Positions 1 through 11,085 of a stretch of 64,000 nt of DNA are shown here, one piece after another. The notes beneath the pieces are model-generated. The model saw only the letters and a program-made list of their open reading frames with translations. It did no database searches and was not told the DNA's origin. The position numbers and the translations under genes are program-made. The first letter of the stretch is position 1; each line of letters begins with the position of its first letter. Source of the stretch: Fragum whitleyi (taxonomy: Eukaryota > Mollusca > Bivalvia > Cardiida > Cardiidae); contig OX411556.1 in the NCBI GenBank assembly GCA_948146395.1, positions 27,265,653-27,329,652 of the forward strand. Direction: 5' to 3'.

Positions 1-1818
1 GGCTTTTTCATAGTATTCACCTTTTCTTTATAACTGATTTTTTAGAAAGATCTAAATGTTTTATTTCGATTTTTGAAAAGAAAAAACCTGCTTATTTTTT
101 CTCAGAGCCTTTTGAAAATAAGTTTCAAAAACATTAAGTACCCTTAGTTCTAGCCTTTGAATTCCTTTGAAAATTAAATCCTCCATTTGAAGTTAATATT
201 CTTGGACAAATAAATATTCTGAAAGTAATTGATATATGTTTATTTAGAAACGACCATCCATTCCACTAATTAATTAAAAAAAAAATATGGAATTTTATGA
301 AACAAAAGAAAATTATGATATTTTTATTCGGTCCTTAATAGAAGTATTTTTCCTTTAATATTAAGGGCTACTAGTACATGCTACACAGTAAAATAAATAT
401 AGTTCTACTATCAAACTTTTTCTTATACTCTCAATATTAATTTGTGACATAATGAAGAATATTTTGACATGAAAAAAAGTTTGGGCCACATTCTTTCTTT
501 TTTAGATATTTTGACTCATTTGTTAAAGAATAAAGGGATATAATTCACAAAAAAATAGTAAAATTTCAAAACACATTTGTCAATATTTGAAATAACAAAT
601 TGTTGGTAATTTGGTTCAGGGATGTGAGGTAGGTGTTCCTTTTACCATATTCATAAGTTTTATTCGCTTCCTATCTGAAAAATAGGCAAGGAGTAACATT
701 GAATACTTGCTTGTCGTTTTCTCTGAATACTCTTAAATCGTGAAAAATGCCCCGAAAAATTAGGGTAGAAAATAAACTTTTGATTTTATACGAGTTTTAC
801 ATGTTATGACAAACTTACATACAGCTCTATCTAAAAACATATTTTGAATTTCGATTTATAGTTAAATAACGAATACAGAAATGCAAATGTTTTATTAATG
901 GCGGAAAATCCAATACCGGATGTGCGGACGTCCTTAAAACAATAAACCATATTAGTTGTAATTACCAATTCAAGTGCCTCGACGTTACGTTCTGTCCGAA
1001 AAAATAATGTCGACTTGATAGATTAGACCCCTTCAAGCGTCAAGCCTTTTTAAGTTTACCCCTTGGTTGCAGTGTAATGCTTATTTCAAAATAATTCGAA
1101 CTTTGTAAATCGCTTGTTTCTTGCGCATTTTATAGTAATTTCTTTCTCAACAGTGAGTATGAAATATAAAGTGCCCCGAAAGAGCATCATTCGGTTTCCA
1201 AAGCGACAGTTCCTAGACAGACGCATAGTCACATTTGGTTGCATGCATTTATATACAGTTAAAATACTAACCGTTTCATCAAAATCTGACGAATGATTAA
1301 AAAGATATTGCAATTGTCTCAGAACTTTTTGATACCCCCTCGTATGTATGGGTTATAAAATGATTGTGTTTTGTCTGCTAGATAACAGGTTATATGTTAC
1401 AGGAAAGCTGTCTCTTTATTAAGTTTTTTAAAGACAAAGTCAATCTGACGCTTACTATTTAACTGGTTTTCAATATGATTGCCTGAAACTTTGCATTTTC
1501 ATGTGTTCCCTGGCATTGTCATTAAAATGTAAATTTAGGGGTTTTTTGGTCATTATTTAGCCTGTGCCCCGAACCATTTTGCAAGAGATAATACAACGTA
1601 AATTTTACTAAAGTTATTTAACTAAACAATTTGTGCAGGGTAACATAACGCCTCTTTGGTTTAAGATCTAGTCAAGGTTTCTAAATTAAATTTACATTTA
1701 TCAAATTATATTTTGAAACCTGAACTGAATCTTTTCGAATGTTTTTGAACGAATTCCTCGAATGGCCTTTTACTTTTGATGTGTCATTTTTAATGTGGAT
1801 GTTCCTTCGATATTTCAG
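1..1818. other. Noncoding; probable intron 1 of ferroportin gene A
   Basis: No coding exon is supported here. The next exon (1819) begins with two bases that complete a split codon, so an upstream exon ending in phase 1 must exist, but I found no ATG followed by an in-phase donor in this stretch. About 845-940 resembles 15223-15323 in intron 1 of gene B, including the shared run GGCGGAAAATCCA and GCGGACGTCCTTAA. That supports reading this stretch as intron 1 of gene A, with the start exon just left of the window. Confidence 0.55.
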
Positions 1819-1892
1819 TTGGAAAAGATTCCAGTGGAATTACTGGCAATGCAAAGTTTCTTGTCTACTTGAACCATTTCATAACAGGATGG
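1819..1892 (+). CDS. SLC40A1-like: Gene A exon encoding first helix start
   Basis: Acceptor TATTTCAG, donor GTAAGT. 74 nt: two bases complete a split codon (Val if the upstream exon ends in G), then 24 codons ending LNHFITGW. Equivalent to 20948-21021 in gene B. Confidence 0.9.
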
Positions 1893-4800
1893 GTAAGTGT
1901 TAACAATTGAAAACACCACAAAATTAAATTACCTCTCCTGAATTCTATTTGAAAAGGGACTATCTGGGAACTCCTTTAAAGAAATATTTAAAAAGAGATT
2001 TGGTTCATCATAGGTCAACTAGAGGGCCAATTTTGAAAACAACTATATGAGGAATTAGCGTAACCATTCTAGATTCAGAAAATTAGCTCAGCGTGAAAAT
2101 GTTCGTCCAAAGTCAGGACGCAAAGTCTGACTGGGGGCGAAACTTTTCGCACTACCCAGATGGTCCCTTTTCACGTGATTGGTCACAAATATTTTGTATA
2201 AAACAGATGGTTCGATATAAACGCAAGTATCAAATATACTTGAACAATTACTTCATATTACACGTGTGTGAAGTAGGTAAAAAATGGCAGATTTTTATTT
2301 AAGGGATGAAGAGAGTTTATGCCGGTTTCATGGAGGTATGAAACCAAAAACCTAATCACACTGCGAAATCTCACACACGTGTGATTAGGATTTAAGTGAA
2401 GATAAATATCCCTTTGTATAATACATGCCATTAAAATGCAACTAATTTACCGGCAATAACGGAGTTCTGTTGAAAATTACGGTTGGCCTTTGAAAAAAAA
2501 CTGAAATTTTGTCAGTGGAGTATAGTCAAATTGATTTTTTTGTGTTCACCTTGTTCACCTTGCCAATCTTTTCTTTTATATGATCTATCTCATACACGCT
2601 TTCTACCACAGGATGACCATGTGTGGTGGTTTGCCCTGGGTTTATTTCTAGTTGAGATAACACCAGAATCCCTGACTTTTACTGCCTCATATGGACTGGC
2701 GGCTGGCGGGGCTGTCCTGATATTCGGACCTGTAGTGGGAGATTGGGTGGACAGAACACGTAGATTGACAGGTACGCAAACAAGCAAACATACAATTTAG
2801 AACGATATTATGCACTGATAGAAGACCTCTCTCCTGAATCAGCTGGATATACTATTCGACGCACAGAAAATATCTAAGCACTGAAAGTACTGACGGTGGA
2901 CATGTCTGGTGGCATTGTAGTAAAAATAACAAGACGAAAAGGGAAACTTGGCATGTTATTATATGATAAATGTAAAACGTTTCGACCCAAGTTCGGCAAG
3001 TTTAAATGTTAACCGACATTAGAAGATTCTCTGTCTAAGTGTAGCGTGCTGCATAAAAATTGAATTCCCTGACACTGTTTTGATTGTATTGATTCTTCTC
3101 ATATTTTCCATGACGATTGGATAAAATTCATCTATAATACCATTGTCAAAATGAACAGTTGTCTGGTCGAAATACCAAAGTTGGAACTACTTTTTTGAAA
3201 AACTATTAGAATCTGACCGGATTTTTCTCACGCACTAACACTGGTAGACGTAGAAACGTCCACCAAAAATTCCCCAAACAGATGTTCGAAATAAGCATGC
3301 TAGATTTCTTCTATGATTCTTTGCATATATAGAAATATAGCGTTCCCAAGCACATCCCACATGGATCCTGAGGTTTGAACAACATTATATATCAAATTCA
3401 ACGTATAACAACGTAATGGCATCAATGGATAACGTATGTAAAACACAAACCTTTAAACCTAGTATGGTAGCTTAAGACTGGCTTGGCAACCGGGGGTTTT
3501 GGCGTTCATTGAGATCGTTCAACTCCAACAAAAGCCGATTCCTTCATGGGTATATCTATTACAATATCTCGCCTTTTGCGTTGCTGATTCTTTTCGTTGA
3601 AATATGTTTGAAAATTAATACTAAGGAAATTGTGATTGCACTTAGTTCTTATCTCCGGTAATGTTGGCCAAACTTCTAATAACGATGTTTGCCGCCGTCA
3701 TAGCGCAGTATGTAGCGCGCCGGACTGTAAATCTAGGGTTCCCGGGTACGATCCCCGACGGCGGCACTCATTCCTTCCGACTATTTGTCTCTCACCAATG
3801 GTTTGATAATCGTTGACCAAAGTGAGATAGCAGCTGGAAGCTAGGAAAGGATGTGGTGGTTGTACCAGTGAAAGAAATACCAGGAAACCATTGTAAGGTG
3901 CTCCAGCTCCCGCTATATAACTGAAAAAATGTTGAAAGCGGCTTAAAACTCTATTCAATCAATCAATAATAACGATGTTTTCATTTCAAATTATTTCAGT
4001 TGCCCGTGTATCCGTATTAGTCAACAATGTCGCCTTAATTATCTGTGCGTTACTGATATTTGTGGTGATCGAGTATAAGCCCTATATCAAGATGGTATGG
4101 CCGGACGAGGGAATGCTCAAACTTTGCAACGCAGGCATCATCCTCATTGCCATCATAGCTAATATGAGCAATATGGCCAGAAAGACGGCTGTCGAGAGAG
4201 ACTGGATTGTTGAAATATGTGACAAGGACAAAGACATGCTCGCAAGTAATACCCATGTATATTTTTCTATCAGTTGTACCATAGGCGTATCTAGGACTTT
4301 GAAATGTATACGCGATCAGAAGACGACAACTAAAGAATATATAGAATAAAGGCGATTTGAAAACTGTGAAAAAAGATGAATACCCTCCGTCCACTCCCTT
4401 TTTATGATTTGAGTATTGGTTAATACTCAAAATATCGTAACTACAGCTTGAAAAAGCTGTAGTTTCGATGTAATGATCATTTATTAAAGATATTTTTTCA
4501 ACAGAGGATTATTTCTTTTAAGCACTTGCGTAATTTGCGTAATGGGAGTTACGCCCTTGTGTACTACACACAATGAGAAGTAATTAGTCTTTTGTTATAC
4601 ACTGCCCAATATTGTCATATATTACATTATTATCTTTGTTTGTCGTAAGGAAAAAAATATTAATTGAATTGAGGTTAACGCCGCTTTCAACATTTTTTTC
4701 AGTTATATCGCGTCGGCTGGAGCACCTAACAATGATTTCCTGGTATTTCTCTCACCAGTACAACCACCACATTCTTTCCTAGCATCCAGCTGCTATCTTA

Positions 4801-7800
4801 CATAGGTCCACAATTATCAACCAATTGGTGAGAGATGAATTTGTCGTAAGGAACCGTTATAATGAAACTATTCTTTGAGCATGATGCCTTAAAGACACAT
4901 TTCTATGGATGTTTTTTTTTTTTCATGAAAAGCGAATGCGTGACAATTGCATTGTTTAAAAAACATCGAACGTGTTGTGTCTCCAAGTCCTTAGGGATAT
5001 ATGCCGACTGAAGGGGTGGGGATGTTCAGTTGAATGAACTGTTTACTGAGTCACCAAATTTTCAAATTTTAGCATGAAAAAGAAACATTTTGAAAACCTC
5101 GTTAAAAACATAATTGTCAGATAAAAATAATCGAGCTCTTGAAACTTGGCACACATGTTCACCATCAAAAGAGCAACTTATACTATCAAGGGGGATAACT
5201 CTAGATCCATTTTGTGCAAATTATGCCCCTTTTTTTTCTTAGATTTTTTCCCACAATCCAGCACTCAACAGCCGAGCGTACGCACCAGTAGGCGGTGCTC
5301 TTGTTTAAATTTGTTTCTAATACTTGCATGTCGACGCTTTGTAGAGCCGATTATATAGGACCCGTCATTGTAAATTATGGCAAAATCATAAAGTCAGGAC
5401 CAACATGTCTTTATCTAATGTTTGATTTTATTGCTACACAGCACTCAGTGCCACCATGCGTCGTATAAGTTTATTTACAATGGTGTTAGCTCCTTTGGCT
5501 ACGGGTCAACTTCTTGGTCTTGCATCACATTCAGTAGGCGCCATATCTGTGGCTGTATGGAACTTTTTAACGATATTTGTGGAGTATTTTCTGCTATGGA
5601 AGATTTACAAAGTTGTGCCGCAGCTCCAAAGAACAAAGTCATCAGGTAGGTACCATATTGTGTTTAGTTTCGCAAGCAAGAGTGAGGCTTGAAAAATCTC
5701 CTATCATTTTCAATGTCGAATTGATCTTTGACCACTCACTTGAATTTGCTGGTCTATATATTTTTACCTTTAAACATAAGTTATCAAAACACAACTCGGT
5801 GTACTAGTTCTAAAATATAGCCCATGTGACCGTGCATGTATGCATTGCCTTTGTGATAAAAGTCCTCAAAGAAGTACTTTCAAAGTCTTTACTGTGAAAA
5901 AATATACTTGATACGAGCACATACGACACGAGGTCTGTGTTATTGTTTAAAGGTTGAAAATGGTTGTGATGTTTATGCCTGATTTCTTATTAGAAAAAAA
6001 AAGAAACGATTTTTTTACAGTATGATTCATTTCGCGTGAAAATGGATGAATTCTAAGACTATACTAATATACTATACTATAATAAAAAGATGTTAATGAT
6101 TTAAATGTTGTTAAGAAAAGCGGTATGTATACTACTTAGAATCTTTTCTAGATCTTCAATCTGAGTATTTCTGTTGATGCAAAAAATTAAGAACCAAATT
6201 CATGGCCATCCTAGATAGAAAATTGATACACCTCAACTTTTGCTAGGGATCACAACTGAAATGATATTCGAGAGGCATTAATCTAAGTATGTTGAAAGAA
6301 CTTCTTTCACAATCGATGTCTAATAAATAGGTCTGAACGAAATAATTTTTTTGTATCTATTCATAGACTATATTATCCAATTTTGAAAAAAAAATAAAAA
6401 TGTTTAGTATTGTCTATCAATACTTTAGCTTGGCATGTTTGTTTTAGAAACAAAATGTTCAGTTATTGTTATCAACTTGACGTTTCCAGCATGAGTGCGT
6501 ACGTTGACGCTGGCGTTAACGCAGAAAAATTTAATCTTGGTAGTACCTCAGTCTCTTTTTTATTGAAAACATCTTCTTGAAACTTGAAAAGTGTGTTTAT
6601 CTTTACAAGAGCTATTCATACTATCAAGGAGGACAACCCTGAAAGCATCTTTGTAAGAATTTTGTCCCATTTTACTTAGATTTTTGTATTTTTCAGCACC
6701 CGTGGTCGAGAGTAGACGTGTGCAAGCGGTGTTCATGTTGTTATTGTAATGGTATTCTGAACTTGAAAGAGAATTGATATAACATAGTCAGAATTAAAGT
6801 TCTTACAGTTAATTTAAAATATCGTGAAATTGACATTTAAATCAACCAAACCATTCTAAATCGCTCACTCATCGCTCTTTTCATTCATTCCGAACACTCA
6901 CTCAAACCATTTAAAAAACGTCTAAAATTCCTGAAAAGATTAGATCAACAAATACATTCGATGAGAATTCTTAGACATTAATCGCGATTTCACTTTCATA
7001 ATTGATACTTTAAGCGTCTGGTTGTTTCTTTGAGAAAAAGGAAGCTATTTTAGGTGTGCATATTTTATTCCAGGCAGATAATGAATATAGCTTATCCTGA
7101 AAAAAATTAGCGAAAATGGATTACCTCCATCAAATTTCACTCAAAACTCGCTCCTCTCACTCATTCAATATTTCCAAAATCTTTCTCCTTGTCAATTTCA
7201 CGATGTTATTAACTATAATGAAAATACACGAGCTTTTATTTTGATCCCTTACAAAAGTTGAGTAGTATACATGTTCTTTGGTAGGTAAAGTTAATCTTAA
7301 AATTCACTATATGTGTTTTTTTTATACAGACACAGACTACCCACACAAATTATCAACCTCTCTCACGACAATGCCAGATGTAGGAGGAGCTGTGGAATGT
7401 TCAGAGTTTACAGGTTAATACATTTGATTTGAGATACAATCATAAAAATGTATAAAATTGACACTCTTTCCGATGAAAACCATTCCAAAACCCTTACTTG
7501 TCGCCCCATTCGTATATTTCAAACACTCGCTCAAACGTTTCGTTTCAAAACGTTTCAAAATCAACATAAAATGAACAACTGTACTCGAATTGAAAACCTA
7601 ATGATTTCGCTGCGTCTGATTTGCTGGAATTTGGAAGCGTCTGATTAGTTCTTGGAAGAGATAGAAATCAATTTACAGAACTCGTATGGGTATGATATTA
7701 TGATAAAGGGAGGTAATAAATTGATACTGTAATACCTGCCTTTGAATGCTAACGCACAAAGTATTTCCATACGAAACTATTGTATGAGCTAAGATATAAA

Positions 7801-9669
7801 CTAGCTTCTTATTTTATGCTGTTACAAAGGTAGCAAGAAACCATTTTTATGCAATCTAACATATTGTTCTTCATTATTTCCAGTTGTAGAGGAGAACAGC
7901 GGTACTACACAAGAAAAAGTAGATCTACAAGAAGAAGAAATTCCAAGGAGTTACCTTACTAGTGCATTTTCAAGTTGTATAACTCTGCATAAAGGTTGGA
8001 AAGTCTACCAGAGTTATGACGTAGCGTTTGCGGGCCTAGCGTTGGCGTCATTGTACCTTACAGTACTAGGCTTTGATGGAATAACCAGTGGTAAGCGATA
8101 CAGTTAAAAACATCGTGAAATTGACACTCACTCCGATCAAAACTACTCTGTATCGATCACTCTGCGCTAAACGCATTCATTCAACGAACTTATTTAAATC
8201 TATCAAACATTCATTATTGTTTTTTTACAGGGTTTGCAATCAGCCAAGGATTGAGTGAGGGACTAGTCGGTGGTTTATTGGCTACTGCATCCGCATCTGG
8301 AATTGTCGGGACGATTCTTTATCCTTACATTCGTAGAAAAATCGGTCTGCACCGTACGGGACTGTATGCACTGGCAGCGGAAATCTCTAGTCTAACTCTA
8401 TGTGTCATTTCAATTTGGTGCCCCGGAAGTCCGTTTGATCCGATGTTTTACTTCCGGTCACATGACGATCAACAACTGTCAGGTGACTTTAAGATGTTCC
8501 CGAATAACAGCAATATAAGCAGAAACCATTCCGACAATGCAACAGCAGAATTCATAGCTAACCAAACAATGGTCACATACACAGATGACCCTGAAATAAG
8601 ATCGTACATATCTATATCACTACTTATGACAGGAATTATAGGAGCTAGAATCGGTGAGTTGTTTGAGTCTGAAAAATAATTATGGCAGACCACCCCTTCG
8701 TTCATGATCACCAAACGGTGCAAACAGTTATCCAATTGTACCCCGCTTTGCACGCAAGTGCACGTGCAAAGCGGGGTACAACTGTAAAATTATTGACATG
8801 ATTTGGTGTTCCTGAACGCATGGGCTGGGGAATCTAATGTCAAAAGTCAAAACAATCATAGAAAAAATGAAATGATCTAAAATTGAGTTAGTTCTAGTGT
8901 ACTCAAGTTTTGTTAACTGGTGTAGTTTCTAGCATGATGGGTATAATGATATGGAAAACACTTCAAGATGAAATAAAGTAACGGGAGCATTTTATCTCAA
9001 AAAATGTAAAACAAAAAAAAAGAAATATTTTTTATAATTCGCTATAACTCAGGATGTCAATACATCAGGCTGATCTAAAACTTTACTTGTCGTGCCTTTG
9101 AAATTGGTTGAAGATCAAGAACACGGGCTTAATTATGAATCAACCCATTACCGAACGTAGAAATTATAAACTGTTCCTACTTCAAAGAAGTTGCAGGCAA
9201 CAATATTTAGTTCTTGAAATGTTTTTTTTTTTATGAAGAAAACAATGACGACAATTAGAAACTTTATTTTAACAAGCCATTCCTTCATTGTCCACAATAA
9301 TTTCCAAAGTTTCTTCAGAAACTGTGTTGAGAATGAAAATGGATTTTAATTATTTTCTTTTCAGGTTTATGGATGTCAGACCTCACCATTACTCAACTAT
9401 TCTTAGAGTCAGTGCACGTGTCTCAGAGAGGAATCGTTGGTGGTGTACAAAACGCATTGAACCAGATGATGGACATGTTCAAATTTGGTCTGGTTATACT
9501 ACTTCCGGTTCCGCCTGTTTTCGGATATCTCGTGATTTTATCCTTCTGTTTCATCTGCCTAGCTTGGTTTCTTTTTGCGGTGTATGTAAAAAGGGCTAGG
9601 GGATATATTTTGCCTTGGAACAAACCACAGCAATCTTCTGTAGTGGTTACAAATCTGGCAAAACTTTGA
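1819..9669 (+). CDS. SLC40A1-like: Ferroportin-like iron exporter, paralogue A (5' exon missing)
   Basis: Multi-pass membrane transporter of the ferroportin (SLC40) family, which exports Fe2+ across the plasma membrane. Coding exons: 1819-1892, 2612-2771, 4000-4245, 5442-5645, 7330-7413, 7884-8090, 8231-8653, 9365-9669 (TGA at 9667). All junctions are GT-AG and phases match throughout. If the missing first exon is 13 nt as in gene B, the protein is 571 residues, the length of human ferroportin. Family hallmarks: GDWVD after the second helix, ERDWIVEI, MRR...LAPLATGQ, TVLGFDGITSG, RRK.GL.RTGL, CPGSPFDP, and the C-terminal DLTITQ...RGIVGGVQN block. In the family's metal sites Asp39 is kept but His43, Cys326 and His507 read Trp, Gly and Lys. 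The extracellular loop in exon 7 holds about five N-glycosylation sequons. Whether the transport activity is conserved cannot be told from sequence. Confidence 0.93.
1990..2205 (+). mobile_element. Foldback MITE with GTGACC end, partial
   Basis: In gene A. Shares the run CGCACTACCCAGATGGTCCC followed by CTTTTCACGTGATTGGTCAC with 26034-26072, and GATTCAGAAAATTAGC upstream. The left end is degraded. Confidence 0.6.
2612..2771 (+). CDS. SLC40A1-like: Gene A exon with DDHVWWF and GDWVD motifs
   Basis: 160 nt, entered in phase 0 after CACAG and left in phase 1 at GTACGC. Encodes transmembrane helices 1-2 of the family; the second Asp of DDHVWWF aligns with human Asp39 and the second Trp of WWF with human His43. 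Confidence 0.95.
2870..3275 (+). mobile_element. Helitron-like nonautonomous element, short copy
   Basis: Left end AAGCACTGAAAGTACTG and right end AACACTGGTAGACGT...CCACCAAAAA match the ends of 11086-13615 and its inverted copy 38173-41228. Only about 0.4 kb remains between the ends. The right end can form a short hairpin, but the class is inferred. Confidence 0.5.
3691..3966 (+). mobile_element. tRNA-derived SINE (family 1), full length with TSD
   Basis: Head GCCGCCGTCATAGCGCAG with a GGTACGATCCCC B-box-like region, then a conserved body (TTGTCTCTCACCAATGG, GAGATAGCAGCTGGAAGC) and a tail ending in AATC repeats. Flanked by a perfect 14-bp direct repeat TAATAACGATGTTT at 3677-3690 and 3967-3980. 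Resembles widespread molluscan SINEs such as the RUDI or Meta-SINE groups; which one needs a database. Confidence 0.9.
4000..4245 (+). CDS. SLC40A1-like: Gene A exon, helices 3-4
   Basis: 246 nt, phase 1 in and out, acceptor TTATTTCAG, donor GTAATA. Contains the family segment ending ERDWIVEICDKDKDMLA. A SINE ends 33 bp upstream of the acceptor. Confidence 0.95.
4340..4600 (+). repeat. Repeat with central ACTACAGCTT hairpin, copy 1
   Basis: Shares AAGGCGATTTG, TACC/CTCCGYCC, a hairpin CTACAGCTT..AAGCTGTAG and GCGTAATG...GTTACGCCC with 48790-49050. Shorter hairpin-only matches occur at 24347-24378 and 45982-46012. Nonautonomous element of unknown class. Confidence 0.55.
4672..4850 (-). mobile_element. 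SINE family 1, body only, reverse orientation
   Basis: Reverse complement of the SINE body (GCCGCTTTCAAC...TTATATCGCG, GGAGCACCTAACAATG). The tRNA head is absent. Confidence 0.8.
5130..5310 (+). repeat. Dispersed repeat, paired with 6560-6740
   Basis: About 170 bp in gene A intron 4 matching a second copy 1.43 kb downstream: CTTGAAACTTG, ACTATCAAGGGGGATAAC / ACTATCAAGGAGGACAAC, and GGCGGTG / AGCGGTG near the end. Diverged; class unknown. Confidence 0.5.
5442..5645 (+). CDS. SLC40A1-like: Gene A exon, MRR...LAPLATGQ segment
   Basis: 204 nt, acceptor CTACACAG, donor GTAGGT. Encodes the helix pair aligned with human [20 protein letters not shown] and the following helix ending in LLWKIYKVVP. 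Human Asp181 and Gln182 are replaced by Ser and Leu. Confidence 0.95.
6560..6740 (+). repeat. Dispersed repeat, paired with 5130-5310
   Basis: Second member of the same intronic pair; see shared runs given for the partner. Confidence 0.5.
6806..7216 (+). mobile_element. CAGTTA-type MITE
   Basis: Starts CAGTTAATTTAAAATATCGTG and ends TCAATTTCACGATGTTATTAAC. Internal features of the family are present: AATCGCTCACTCA near the left, and GGATTACCTCC near the right. Flanking TA suggests a Tc1/mariner-type target. Confidence 0.8.
7330..7413 (+). CDS. SLC40A1-like: Gene A exon, intracellular loop
   Basis: 84 nt, acceptor TTATACAG, donor GTTAAT. Encodes 27-28 poorly conserved hydrophilic residues of the large cytoplasmic loop. 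Support is from phase agreement with both neighbours and the counterpart at 29881-29952 (shared pattern M-DV--AVE-). Confidence 0.8.
7440..7735 (+). mobile_element. CAGTTA-type MITE, left and middle part
   Basis: Matches family interior (AAATTGACACTC, CGAT..AAACCATTC, AAGCGTCTGATTAGTTCTTG, AAAGGGAGGTAAT) but lacks the right end. Begins within 30 bp of the exon donor at 7414. Confidence 0.6.
7884..8090 (+). CDS. SLC40A1-like: Gene A exon, loop end and helix 7
   Basis: 207 nt, acceptor TTTCCAG, donor GTAAGC. Starts with an acidic loop (VEENSG...EEEIP) and ends TVLGFDGITS; the Gly after GFD occupies the position of human Cys326. A MITE end begins 8 bp past the donor start. Confidence 0.95.
8099..8215 (+). 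mobile_element. CAGTTA-type MITE, left fragment
   Basis: CAGTTAAAAACATCGTGAAA directly after the donor of the 7884-8090 exon; continues into the 140-bp intron, occupying most of it, and ends before the acceptor tract at 8220-8230. Confidence 0.75.
8231..8653 (+). CDS. SLC40A1-like: Gene A exon, helices 8-10 and extracellular loop
   Basis: 423 nt, acceptor TTTTACAG, donor GTGAGT. Contains RRKIGLHRTGL and CPGSPFDP. The loop after CPGSPFDP is rich in N-x-S/T sequons (NNS, NIS, NHS, NAT, NQT), suggesting heavy glycosylation compared with gene B, which has one. Confidence 0.95.
8733..8786. repeat. Perfect-stem hairpin GTACCCCGCTTTGCACG
   Basis: GTACCCCGCTTTGCACG and its exact reverse complement separated by 8 nt. 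Related CCCCGCTTTGCACG or TTCAAAGCGGG motifs recur at 17575-17610, 18518-18530 and 19008-19045. Confidence 0.8.
9365..9669 (+). CDS. SLC40A1-like: Gene A terminal coding exon
   Basis: 305 nt to TGA. Encodes GLWMSDLTITQ, QRGIVGGVQN, and MDMFKF, where Lys stands at human His507. The C-terminal tail is short and ends in about 20 non-conserved residues. No clear AATAAA follows within 300 bp. Confidence 0.95.
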
Positions 9670-10304
9670 ATACAATCAAAAGTTGATGTTCATGATTCGA
9701 TTAGATTAAGAAAAGCTTCGACATTGGTCATTTGGGAGGTGAGACTATATCTGATATTTTTTTTCCAAAATCGCGTAACTACAGCATGTCACAAGAGGTT
9801 TAAGAAGAAAAGAAGGAGAACATATTGAAGCCAGTTTTTGGTATCGATGAGTTTAAGGGTGGGAAAAGGAGATAATAATTGTTTATTAATATAATTGTAT
9901 TTTATAGATGCGTGTTACTTTATACGTATATGACGAGTAAAAATATGTATAAACTAAAAGAAGGGGGAAGAAGATATAGGTGAAAAGATAATTTGAAGGT
10001 TACGGTTGTATTGAAAAAGAAAACATTACATTTTTTTTTACAATGTTTCCTAATAATAATAATAATATCTTCTCATTTATAGTTTTTCAAAGATCATCGA
10101 TCTATTTAAGAAAAAAATCTTAATTGAGTTGCTTGTTTCTTTCTAGCTATCCTGCCGACCACAATATTGAATCCCAGTAACGAATAGTCCAGTAAAATGG
10201 GTCTGTGAAAATGTATTGGCCGTCAACTATCCGATCGACGTTCGGCTCAACACAATATTTGTTTACCTAATCATTGGATTGCAGTTGGTCCCGTAAGGCG
10301 TCAA

Positions 10305-10500
10305 AGAATCCAGTCCGACATTTTAATCCCCTCCTATTGGTTGATAATCGTATAACCTTCGTTGAATATCAGTTTGGTGCCTGTAAATGATATTATGGTA
10401 CTACGGGTGCGAGAAATACCCGGAATCCATTGTTAGGTTCTCCAGTCGCCACGATATGTTCGTAGAAATGCTAAAAGTGGCACTGAAACCCTTCAAACAA
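10305..10500 (+). mobile_element. SINE family 1, degraded body
   Basis: Recognisable pieces: CCTATTGGTTGATAATCGT, GAAATACCCGGAATCCATTG, TTAGGTTCTCCAG, CCACGATATG, and CTAAAAGTGGCA. No intact tRNA head. Confidence 0.65.
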
Positions 10501-11085
10501 AAATCAAACCTATTGAGCCGGGTCGATATTCTAGCATACATCCAGCCCAGCAACAGAAACAAATAAAAATTTGCATTTCCCGTTCATTGCTGAGTCCGCT
10601 CGACACACAGCTCAACAGCAAAACTGGCAGGATGATTGTCCTTGAGCTTGCGATGGTCAAGCTCAACTGCTATCTAAACAACAGAAATTATTCCACATTC
10701 ACATTCCTTTCATTTTCTTGTCAGCTTGATATCCAAGCTAAACAACAAGCTCAACAAAATAAATACTTCGATAATGAATATCCCATTTAATGGTCAGCCA
10801 TTTTGAGTTTCAGGCTTAGCAGCCCGGTTAACGACAAAATCGACTTTGTTGAGCTTGTTTGCGATTTATTTCGGGACGGAAAAGTAACGTCACCCGGCTT
10901 AGGTGATATCAATTCCTCCCGTGAATAAATCGTAATATACCATGTCAAAAAAGCGTACAATTAATTGTGGTTAATCAACTTTTTTAGGGTATTAACAGTT
11001 GCTAAAAGGTTAAACGCCCGAGTGCGCAATCATTTTGAAGTTTCTGCAAATGTTAATGACCGAAAAAAAGTGAATTGATAAGCTA

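Noticed and set aside
3691..3765. tRNA-like sequences at SINE heads (also 16745, 19747, 32065, 40242, 41261, 59560)
   Set aside because: Each is joined to a repeated body and tail with target duplications and has mismatches in the tRNA stems, so they are SINE heads and not tRNA genes.
4050..4430. 126-codon frame on the minus strand
   Set aside because: Lies opposite ferroportin exon 3, whose sense frame has family motifs and matching splice sites.
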